DNA from: Pseudomonadota bacterium
GTDB taxonomy: Bacteria; Pseudomonadota; Gammaproteobacteria; Xanthomonadales; Xanthomonadaceae
Direction of reading: 5' to 3'
DNA length: 5,820 nucleotides
Assembly: GCA_023457475.1 (NCBI GenBank)
Contig: JAEWLO010000402.1
Span: 1 to 5,820 of the forward strand
Below the pieces are notes generated by a model, which had not been told where the DNA came from, did not search any database, and saw only the letters and a program-made list of their open reading frames with translations. Shown here piece by piece: positions 1 through 5,820 of this stretch (position 1 is the stretch's first letter; each line of letters begins with the position of its first letter). The position numbers and the translations under genes are program-made.

Positions 1-2288
1 CCGGTGTAGGCCGGGGCATACCCGACCACGAACGGGAAGCGGCGCGCGCCCGGGCAGGCTTCGTCGGTCGCACCGCTGCCGCCGGCTTCCACCGGCTGCC
101 AGTCCAGCCCCTTGCTGCTCACTTTCAGGGGCGCGGTGGGCAGGCGGCTGAAAATGCCCGACCACACCCGCATCGCCCCGGTTGCCCCGTACAGACCTGT
201 CTGTTCGTTCTGGTCGTTGCCCATCCAGACCACCGCCAGATGGTCGCCGGTGTAGCCGGCATACCAGCTGTCGCGGCCATCATTGGACGTACCGGTCTTG
301 CCGGCCGGCTGCAGACGGCCCAGGCCATCGGCGTTCAGACGCTGTGCGGTACCACTCGAAACCACCTGCTGCAGGCCGATGCTGATCAGGTTGGCGGCAA
401 TCGAATCGCCCTCCTGAGCCGGTGCCGGGGTCTTGTCATAGCGCTTGAGCAGCTTGCCCTGCGGGTCGAGCACGCCGCGCACGGCGTGCAGGGGCTGGAT
501 TTCACCGCCCGACGCGAGGAACTGGTACAGCTGGGCCATGGCGTACGGACTCTGATCGGTCGAGCCGAGGATCACCGCCGGATTGCTTTCGGCCTTGAGC
601 CCGGCCAGCACGTGGATGAGCTGGGTGATCCGTTCCGGTCCCACCTGCATGCCCACCCGCACCGTCGCCTGGTTGTAGGAATTGGCCAGCGCATCGATCA
701 GGCGCACCGTGCCATGACTGCGGTTGTCCGCATTGCCCGGGGTCCAGCGTTTGCCACGGCTGAGCTGCACGGTGACCGGCGAATCATCGACAAAGCTGGC
801 CAGCGAATACTTGTCCGGCTGCGCCAGCGCCAGCAGGTAGACGAACGGCTTGAGCAGCGAGCCCACGGGACGCTGCGCTTCGATGGCCCGGTTGAATCCG
901 GGCTCGGACACCTCGCGGCTGCCGACCACGGCCAGCACATCACCATTGTGCACATCGGTGAGCACCAGGCCGGCCTGCAGCTCGGGGCGCTTCTTGTTTT
1001 CCAGCGACTTGATGGTCCGCGTGACCGATCCTTCCGCATAGGCCTGGGCCGACGGAGCCATGCCGGTCATCACGCTCAGGCCCGCCCCCTGCAGCACCGA
1101 CTCGGGGTAGTCATGACCCAGCTGGCGGCGCACGAGGTCGACGTACGCCGGGAACCGGTTCGCGGCAATCAGACCCGGGACTTTGGGAACGCCCAGCGGA
1201 GCCTTGAGCGCACGCTCCAGCTCAGCGGCATCGATCAGACCATTCTCATGCAGCTTGCCCAGCACGAAATTGCGGCGGTCGAGCGCGCGCTCCGGATTGC
1301 GCCGCGGATCATAGTAGGACGGGCCCTTCACCAGGCCGATCAGCAACGCGATGTGCTCGGTGTTGAGCGAGGAAAGATCACGACCGAACCAGAACTCCGC
1401 ACCGGAAGACATGCCATGGATGGCCTGGCTGCCGCGCTGGCCCAGGTAGACCTGGTTGAGGTAGGCCTCGAGGATGGTGCGCTTGTCGTAGCGCGCCTCC
1501 ATGATCAACGCGTACAGCACTTCATTGAACTTGCGCGTGATGGTCTGTTCCTTGCCGATCCCGAGCAGACCACTGCGGGCCAGCTGCTGGGTAAGCGTGG
1601 ACGCGCCCTGGCGGCTCTGGCCCCCGGACCGCACGGTGACCCACACCGCGCGCATGATGCCGCTGATGTCGATGCCGTGGTGACGGTTGAAGTCCTTGTC
1701 CTCCACCGCCTGCAGGCCGGTCACCAGCAGCTCCGGGGTATCCTCGAGACGGACCAGTCGGCGCTCTTCCTGCTTCTGGCCATACAACGTGGCGATACGG
1801 GCCGGATCCAGCCGCGCGGCCTTCAGCGCTTTGCGGCTGGCCGCATCGCGCAGCGACGCGACACGGCCACCGGACACGGTCAGTTCGATCCGGCGCGGGG
1901 CGACCCGGCCGTCCACGTCGTTGAAACCCCGGCTGGAAATCACGAAGCGGCCACCGTCCTGGGTGAACGTGGCCGGCGATGCGCCGGAGCCGTCTTCGCG
2001 GTAGGCGGATGCTGCCAGCTCGGTCTTCAGGGTGGAAACGTCCATGGCCAGTCCGGGCGAAAGCGCAAGCGGACGTGCGTAGACGCGCGTGGGAATCTGC
2101 CAGCGCAATTCACCGAAGCGCTGGGTCACCTGGCCATTCAGGTAAACCGTGTACGGGATCAGGAACCCCAGCCCCAGCGCGAATGCGGCCATGGCCGCAG
2201 TGATCAGCCGCCCCCGCCAAAGCGGCCAGCGGCTTTCGGTATCGTCGTCGAACGCGTCGTTGTCGTCGGAATCGTAACGTGGGGGCAC
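1..2288 (-). CDS. mrcB: Penicillin-binding protein 1B, bifunctional peptidoglycan synthase (3' end cut by the window)
   Basis: Class A PBP that polymerises lipid II into glycan strands and cross-links the stem peptides, anchored in the inner membrane and acting in the periplasm. The 762 visible residues show, in order: an Asp-rich cytoplasmic tail (about 5-18); one membrane segment (about 29-50); a UB2H-type domain (about 70-170); a GT51 transglycosylase with catalytic Glu196 in VEDKDFNRHHG, then GASTLTQQLA (228-237), KFNE (253-256) and EAYLNQVYLGQ (274-284); and a transpeptidase with SxxK at Ser477-Lys480 (GSLLKP), SYN at 537-539 and KTGTS at 664-668. Motif order and spacing match E. coli PBP1B, so the call is firm. 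Only a short C-terminal piece should be missing. The start is GTG at 2288: an in-frame TAG lies 33 nt upstream, and the next ATG (residue 33) falls inside the membrane segment. No Shine-Dalgarno sequence is close to this GTG. All catalytic motifs are intact, so the protein should be active. Confidence 0.97.
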   Translation of the reverse strand, partial: MPPRYDSDDNDAFDDDTESRWPLWRGRLITAAMAAFALGLGFLIPYTVYLNGQVTQRFGELRWQIPTRVYARPLALSPGLAMDVSTLKTELAASAYREDGSGASPATFTQDGGRFVISSRGFNDVDGRVAPRRIELTVSGGRVASLRDAASRKALKAARLDPARIATLYGQKQEERRLVRLEDTPELLVTGLQAVEDKDFNRHHGIDISGIMRAVWVTVRSGGQSRQGASTLTQQLARSGLLGIGKEQTITRKFNEVLYALIMEARYDKRTILEAYLNQVYLGQRGSQAIHGMSSGAEFWFGRDLSSLNTEHIALLIGLVKGPSYYDPRRNPERALDRRNFVLGKLHENGLIDAAELERALKAPLGVPKVPGLIAANRFPAYVDLVRRQLGHDYPESVLQGAGLSVMTGMAPSAQAYAEGSVTRTIKSLENKKRPELQAGLVLTDVHNGDVLAVVGSREVSEPGFNRAIEAQRPVGSLLKPFVYLLALAQPDKYSLASFVDDSPVTVQLSRGKRWTPGNADNRSHGTVRLIDALANSYNQATVRVGMQVGPERITQLIHVLAGLKAESNPAVILGSTDQSPYAMAQLYQFLASGGEIQPLHAVRGVLDPQGKLLKRYDKTPAPAQEGDSIAANLISIGLQQVVSSGTAQRLNADGLGRLQPAGKTGTSNDGRDSWYAGYTGDHLAVVWMGNDQNEQTGLYGATGAMRVWSGIFSRLPTAPLKVSSKGLDWQPVEAGGSGATDEACPGARRFPFVVGYAPAYT

Positions 2289-2388
2289 GGGCAGTCGGAA
2301 GAATAAACTCCACCGAGTCTAACCCAGCGGCTGCAACGGCAGGCGCATGGGGGATCGGCGTTTCGCCCCAGTTCAATCAGGTCAACAA
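2289..2388 (-). other. Intergenic stretch between the glycosyltransferase gene and mrcB
   Basis: This 100-nt gap separates the glycosyltransferase stop from the mrcB GTG. A TTGACC box (2385-2380, minus strand) resembles a -35 element but has no -10 at the right distance. TAGACT (2321-2316) and TATTCT (2305-2300) resemble -10 boxes but lack a matching -35. A short GGCG/CGCC hairpin (2357-2367) has no following T-run, so it does not look like a terminator. A purine-rich GGTGGAG (2313-2307) lies 18 nt from the GTG, too far for a normal ribosome binding site. mrcB may therefore have its own weak promoter here or be read through from upstream; the sequence does not decide. Confidence 0.5.
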
Positions 2389-3426
2389 TCAGGGCCGCCC
2401 GCGTCCGCGCCAGCCGGCCCACGCACCGCGACAGGCGGCCAGCGCGCCGCGCCAGCCGGCACCGGCCAGACAGGCGTTGGCAATCCGCGCGACCAGCCTT
2501 GGGGCATCGTGCAGGATCCAGCGCCACGCCACATCGTCCCGCCGATACATCCGCAGCCGCGACCACGCCATGCGCCACGCGATGGCCGCCAGCCCCGCCA
2601 ATGGCGGTGGGGCAAGGTTCACCTGCCGGTCGTCCAGCAATCGCCGCAGCCCCTCGAGGCGCTGGGCGGTGCGACGGCGCGCGCTGGCATCCAGCAGGTC
2701 CAGGGCGCGCAATCGTTGGAGCCACGAACGGCGCGACGCCCCGATCTGGTTGCCACCATGCTGGCGGTAATCAATGGTCGGGTCCGGCGCGACATCCAGC
2801 CCGCCGCGCAGCGAGGCGACCACCGCAAGCCATTCGTCGTGGCTCCAGCGCGCGGCCACCGGCAGCCCCTCCGTCAGCAGCGTGCGCCGCAGCGCGCAGG
2901 TCGCACCGGTGACGAAGTTGCGCAGGAGGATCGCGTCCAGGGCCTGCCCCGAGCGCTCCAGCGCCAGTTCGGCCGGATGCACGCGCAGGGTCTCGAGCAA
3001 CGTGCATCCCAACGACTCCCCGGCACCATTCACCAGTCGCGCGTCGCCATGCAGCAGCAGCAACGCCGGGTCGGCGTTGAACCGCCGCATGAAGATGTCC
3101 ACGCGCGTTGGATGCCACACGTCATCCTGGTCGCACAGAAAGATCACGTCGGCCCGACAGCGCTGCAGCGCGTCCGAAAAATTCAGGACGTAACCGAGAT
3201 TGCAGGCGTGCTGGACGATCTCCATGCGGATGCCGCGTGCTGCCGCGGGGACGCGATAGCTCTCCAGCACGGCCAGTGTGCCATCGGAGGAACCATCGTC
3301 ACCTACCACGATTTCCTCGACCGGCACCGTCTGCTCGAGAATGCTGTCCAGCTGTGCGGCGAGGTAGCGCGCGCCGTTGTAGGTGCACAGTGCCACGCCG
3401 ATGCGGGGTGCCTCTGCGGCACTCAT
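2389..3426 (-). CDS. Glycosyltransferase family 2, rhamnosyltransferase-like
   Basis: Predicted cytoplasmic inverting glycosyltransferase that transfers a sugar from a nucleotide donor to a surface-glycan acceptor; neither sugar nor acceptor can be read from sequence. The 345-residue protein has a GT-A fold: N-terminal strand with CTYNGARYL (14-22), DDGSSDGT (43-50) for nucleotide binding, a metal-binding DxD-type CDQDDVW (98-104), SHDEW (195-199) at the expected catalytic-base position, and YRQHGGNQIG (220-229), a C-terminal signature seen in rhamnosyltransferase-like GT2 enzymes. Residues 230-345 form a basic, Trp- and Arg-rich helical tail that may bind the membrane face; no true membrane span is evident. 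The start is well supported: ATG at 3426 has GAGGTGG just upstream and overlaps the preceding gene's stop as ATGA, implying translational coupling with the SDR-like gene. It ends with TGA at 2391-2389. The family is certain; substrate specificity is unknown. Confidence 0.93.
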   Translation of the reverse strand: MSAAEAPRIGVALCTYNGARYLAAQLDSILEQTVPVEEIVVGDDGSSDGTLAVLESYRVPAAARGIRMEIVQHACNLGYVLNFSDALQRCRADVIFLCDQDDVWHPTRVDIFMRRFNADPALLLLHGDARLVNGAGESLGCTLLETLRVHPAELALERSGQALDAILLRNFVTGATCALRRTLLTEGLPVAARWSHDEWLAVVASLRGGLDVAPDPTIDYRQHGGNQIGASRRSWLQRLRALDLLDASARRRTAQRLEGLRRLLDDRQVNLAPPPLAGLAAIAWRMAWSRLRMYRRDDVAWRWILHDAPRLVARIANACLAGAGWRGALAACRGAWAGWRGRGRP

Positions 3427-4307
3427 GGGTCCACCTCGCCAACGCGCGCCATCGCCTGGGCCGGCGACATCGGCACCCAGGTGGCCGCATCGGGCTGGAA
3501 CGGTCTGGGCTGCACGCCGAGCAGTGCCCGCAGAGGGCCGTTGTCGGCGATCAGATCCTGCTGCAGGCGCGACACGGGACCGCGCGCGCGCGGCAGCGCC
3601 GCCGCCAGCAGATGCAACGCCAGCGAAGGCAGCGGAATCGGCAGCGTGCGCGGCTCCATGCTGGCATGCACTCGCCGGAACATCGTCGCGTAGTCCAGAC
3701 GTTCGCCGCCGCCGATCTCGACGACACGATCCGCCGCCGCATCCGTGGTCAGCGCGGCCATGACCGCCTGCGCGATGTCGTCGGCATGCACCGGCTGGCG
3801 CAGGCCGTGCGTCATGGGGATTGGAAACAGGCGGGTACGTCGGGCACGCGCCACGATCGGGGTAAGGCTGCGGTCGATGCCGGCCCCGTAGATCAGCGTC
3901 GGTCGCAGGATCGTCCAGCGCATGCCCAGGCGCTCGGCCTGCGTGCGGATACCGGCCTCGCCAGCACGCAGGCGTGCGACGACCTGCTGCTCATCCGCCT
4001 GCGCGGACGCCTGTTTGGTCAGCACGCTCATCGAACTGGTCGCGATGATCCGGGGGGCCGGTGCGTGGTCATGCGCGGCCAACCACGCAAACCAACCCTC
4101 CATGGGACTGAAGCTGACGATCGCCTGCCAGCGCATGCCGGCATGCGCCACCAGCGCGTCGGCGAGGTCACCTGTCCACCACTGTACGCCCGGCAGCGGC
4201 GGCTGCGGACGGCGACTGACGGCGAGCACGGGAATGCCCGCGCGCACCAGGCGGGCAAGCAGATAACGACCAATCTGGCTGGTCGCGCCGGAAACAAGAA
4301 CGGTCAT
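3423..4307 (-). CDS. Atypical SDR / NAD-dependent epimerase-like protein lacking the YxxxK dyad
   Basis: A 294-residue Rossmann-fold protein of the NAD-dependent epimerase/dehydratase superfamily, predicted cytoplasmic. It opens with strand MTVLVSGATSQIG (1-13), whose Gly-rich turn binds NAD(P). It continues with GDL (46-48), TSS (90-92) where the SDR active-site Ser usually sits, LRPTLIYGAG (134-143) and QPVHADDIAQAV (171-182), all typical of extended SDRs. The expected catalytic Tyr-x-x-x-Lys is absent: the only tyrosines are 15, 140 and 206 and the only lysine is 98. It may thus be a cofactor-binding or regulatory member, or an enzyme with different chemistry. The ATG at 4307 places the first strand at the N-terminus. 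An in-frame ATG at 4349 would add 14 residues and has GAGGG upstream, but it does not fit the family's usual start and lies upstream of the candidate promoter. The stop overlaps the glycosyltransferase start as ATGA, suggesting the two act in one pathway. The reaction is not identifiable. Confidence 0.88.
   Translation of the reverse strand: MTVLVSGATSQIGRYLLARLVRAGIPVLAVSRRPQPPLPGVQWWTGDLADALVAHAGMRWQAIVSFSPMEGWFAWLAAHDHAPAPRIIATSSMSVLTKQASAQADEQQVVARLRAGEAGIRTQAERLGMRWTILRPTLIYGAGIDRSLTPIVARARRTRLFPIPMTHGLRQPVHADDIAQAVMAALTTDAAADRVVEIGGGERLDYATMFRRVHASMEPRTLPIPLPSLALHLLAAALPRARGPVSRLQQDLIADNGPLRALLGVQPRPFQPDAATWVPMSPAQAMARVGEVDP
3431..3437 (-). promoter_or_regulatory. Ribosome binding site of the glycosyltransferase gene
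   Basis: GAGGTGG on the minus strand lies 4 nt before the ATG at 3426 (5 nt if only GAGGTG is counted), inside the last codons of the SDR-like gene. It is the best Shine-Dalgarno match seen at any start in this window and fixes the glycosyltransferase start despite the ATGA overlap. Confidence 0.75.
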
Positions 4308-4334
4308 GCCGCCATCAGCAACGAGAGGTTTTCT

Positions 4335-4363
4335 ACTATAACCGAGCATCTGCCCGCCCTCAG
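4335..4363 (-). promoter_or_regulatory. Candidate sigma-70 promoter ahead of the SDR-like gene
   Basis: On the minus strand a TATAGT -10 box (4340-4335, five of six consensus bases) lies in a short AT-richer island in otherwise GC-rich DNA. Seventeen nt upstream is CTGAGG (4363-4358), which matches only the TGA core of the -35 consensus and overlaps the stop of the TPR-like gene. Transcription would begin near 4328, giving a leader of about 20 nt before the ATG at 4307. The -10 is good and the -35 is weak, so this is a suggestion. If real, the SDR-like and glycosyltransferase genes can be expressed independently of the TPR-like gene. Confidence 0.35.
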
Positions 4364-5820
4364 CGCAGGCTCTCGACGTCCCGCAGCCGCTGCTCCAGCG
4401 CCAGGTGCTCGGCGATCGCCGGGGTACTTCCCAGCTCGGTCGCGCGCTGCAGGGCCATCCGCGCGAACACGAGGTCGCCTCGCCCCAGCTGCTCGCTGCC
4501 GATGGCCAGCCAGCGTTGCGCCAGACGCTGGCGCGAGCCAGCCAGCGCGCCGTCGCCGGGAACCAGCGCCTGCCAGGCGTCGAGGCAGGCACCGGCCGCC
4601 TGGACGTGATTGACACGCAGCCGTTCCTCGAAGCAATCCCGGGTTGCGGGAAGCAGCCGGTCCGCCGCGGCCCGTACCCGGGGGTCCTGCGGAGCGAGGG
4701 TCTGTGCCTCGCGCAGTGCGTCGTACGCGCTGTCTCCGGGCGGGGTCAGGATTCGCCCCTGCGTCAGTGCGTCGTTGAACCGCTCCAACAGGTTCCGCAG
4801 CTGTCGCTCCCGCTCCGCGCGGGGAGCGGAAGGTGTCTTCAGCGCTTGCGCGGCATGGCGCGCCTGCGCGATCGCCTGACGTGCCTGGGACAGCGCGCGC
4901 GGGGGCGCGCCAAGGGCCTGGGCGTGCGCCGCCGCCTGTTCTGCCGCAGGGAAGCGAAAATCACCCGCAAGCCGCACCGCCTCGGTCAACCAGACCTCCC
5001 GCGTCTGCTGCAGCCCCTGCTGGGCAGCGGCATCGTCCGGCTGTGCGGCCAGCACGGCCTGGAAATGCGCGGCCGCCGCCTCGAGTCGGCGCGCCCGCAA
5101 CGCGCGTTGCCCCTGCACCAGGCGGCGTTCCAGTGCACCATTGAGCGCCGCTTCGGTCGCCGGCAGGTCTACGTGCCCAGGATCGAACCCACGCGCCTGG
5201 CGTACCAGGGGAGCTGCGCGTGCCACCTCGCCGGACGCCGCCTCGGCGCGGGCCTGCTTCAGCAGTTCCGAGAGCGCATCCTCGCGGCCCTCCAGTGCAC
5301 GCAGATGATTGGGATCCAGCGCCAACACCTGCTGGAACAGCGGCAATGCGCTGTCCGCGGTGCCATCCAGGCGTCCGGCCTGCAGCGCGGCTTCGGCGCG
5401 CCCGAGCAGCACCCCCAGACCCGCCCCGGCCTGGCGGTGGGCGAGCAATGCATCGCTGACAGCATCCGCCTCGCGCTGCGGCACCTGAAGCTCACGGGCG
5501 AGTGTCAGCGCACGTTGCGCGACATCGAGATCGTCATGGCGCAGCGCGACGCGCGCCTGTTGCAGGGCAGCCTGGGCGGTGCGGGCCAGTCCGGCGCGGG
5601 CCTGCGGGCGGTCGCTGTCCAACGCCAACGCGGCCAGGTACCACTCGCGCGCCCCTGTTCCGTCGGACGCGCTCAAGCGGCCCTGCGCCAACGCACGGTC
5701 GCCCCGGTCAAGCAGTTGTTCAACCTGCGGTTCATTCCAGAACCAGTTGGCCAGCGGCGCACGGAACAGGACCAGCCCGATGAACACGGCAACCGCGACG
5801 AGCACGGCCCAGCGCCACAC
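4360..5820 (-). CDS. Membrane-anchored TPR-like helical repeat protein (5' end at or beyond the window edge)
   Basis: The visible 486 residues begin with a hydrophobic segment (about 5-19, with Arg3 before it) that should be a single N-terminal membrane anchor or uncleaved signal. The rest is Ala/Leu/Arg/Gln-rich helix. TPR-like units can be picked out near 35-80, 138-182 (ending LALDPNHLRALEGRE) and 232-270 (ending LAAQPDDAAAQQGL), with more degenerate repeats between and after, to about 470. There is no lipobox and no catalytic motif, so it is probably a periplasmic scaffold or partner protein tethered to the inner membrane. The only cysteines, 396 and 412, are 16 residues apart and could form a disulfide. 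The frame is open to the window edge, where the last codon is GTG; this may be the start or an internal Val, so the gene is treated as possibly partial. It ends with TGA at 4362-4360, 52 nt before the SDR-like ATG. The specific function is not recognised; TPR class is likely, partner unknown. Confidence 0.85.
   Translation of the reverse strand: MWRWAVLVAVAVFIGLVLFRAPLANWFWNEPQVEQLLDRGDRALAQGRLSASDGTGAREWYLAALALDSDRPQARAGLARTAQAALQQARVALRHDDLDVAQRALTLARELQVPQREADAVSDALLAHRQAGAGLGVLLGRAEAALQAGRLDGTADSALPLFQQVLALDPNHLRALEGREDALSELLKQARAEAASGEVARAAPLVRQARGFDPGHVDLPATEAALNGALERRLVQGQRALRARRLEAAAAHFQAVLAAQPDDAAAQQGLQQTREVWLTEAVRLAGDFRFPAAEQAAAHAQALGAPPRALSQARQAIAQARHAAQALKTPSAPRAERERQLRNLLERFNDALTQGRILTPPGDSAYDALREAQTLAPQDPRVRAAADRLLPATRDCFEERLRVNHVQAAGACLDAWQALVPGDGALAGSRQRLAQRWLAIGSEQLGRGDLVFARMALQRATELGSTPAIAEHLALEQRLRDVESLR

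Noticed and set aside
240..2306. A 688-codon plus-strand open frame opposite mrcB
   Set aside because: It is codon-aligned with mrcB on the opposite strand, so it stays open simply because mrcB uses no TTA, CTA or TCA codons there, as expected at high GC. Its product is His/Arg/Gln-rich with no recognisable domain, while the minus strand encodes an intact PBP1B.
2349..2369. Short hairpin GGCG-TTT-CGCC downstream of the glycosyltransferase, as a terminator
   Set aside because: The stem is only four base pairs with a bulged outer extension and no T-run follows it, so an intrinsic terminator is not supported.
2347..3693. A 448-codon plus-strand open frame opposite the glycosyltransferase
   Set aside because: It has the same codon-aligned antisense relationship, runs across the boundary of two real minus-strand genes, and has no recognisable motif.
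4304..4315. A three-codon ORF (ATG GCG GCA TGA) whose stop overlaps the SDR-like start
   Set aside because: It has no ribosome binding site of its own and is short enough to arise by chance; nothing else supports a regulatory uORF.
3108..4613. A 501-codon plus-strand open frame opposite the SDR-like gene
   Set aside because: It is codon-aligned antisense to the SDR-like gene, spans three minus-strand genes, and its product is low-complexity Arg/Pro/Ala-rich.
4308..4616. A 103-residue N-terminal extension of the SDR-like protein, from an ATG at 4616
   Set aside because: It would overlap the end of the TPR-like gene in another frame and its composition (Trp/Ser/Arg-rich) is that of an out-of-frame translation. 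The Rossmann strand begins right at the ATG at 4307.
4892..4910. GC-only palindromic run inside the TPR-like gene
   Set aside because: It encodes ordinary Ala/Pro/Arg codons in a high-GC gene and has no flanking repeat or insertion signature.

Overview
The window is GC-rich (about two-thirds G+C by eye). All supportable genes lie on the minus strand, packed head to tail with short or no gaps. Protein style (Ala/Arg-rich, an Asp-rich N-terminal tail on a class A penicillin-binding protein, no TTA/CTA/TCA codons over long stretches) suggests a high-GC gammaproteobacterium, most likely of the Xanthomonadaceae/Lysobacteraceae. That assignment is inference from sequence character, not from a marker gene.

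In transcription order (right to left) the layout is: (1) 5820-4360, a membrane-anchored TPR-like helical repeat protein whose 5' end reaches the window edge; (2) a 52-nt AT-richer gap holding a candidate promoter; (3) 4307-3423, an atypical SDR/epimerase-like NAD(P)-binding protein with no YxxxK catalytic motif; (4) 3426-2389, a GT-A family 2 glycosyltransferase of the rhamnosyltransferase-like type, whose ATG overlaps the SDR stop in an ATGA junction; (5) a 100-nt intergenic stretch with no clear terminator or promoter; (6) 2288 to the left edge, mrcB, encoding the bifunctional peptidoglycan synthase PBP1B, which runs out of the window close to its C-terminus.

The common theme is the cell envelope. 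PBP1B polymerises and cross-links peptidoglycan in the periplasm. The TPR-like protein is predicted to sit in the inner membrane with its repeat domain in the periplasm. The glycosyltransferase and the SDR-like protein are cytoplasmic and may work as a pair on a sugar-nucleotide or glycan substrate that cannot be named from sequence. No mobile element, CRISPR array, RNA gene or convincing intrinsic terminator was seen. I did not find a clearly undescribed system. The best leads are the missing catalytic dyad in the SDR protein and the possibility that the TPR protein is functionally tied to PBP1B.
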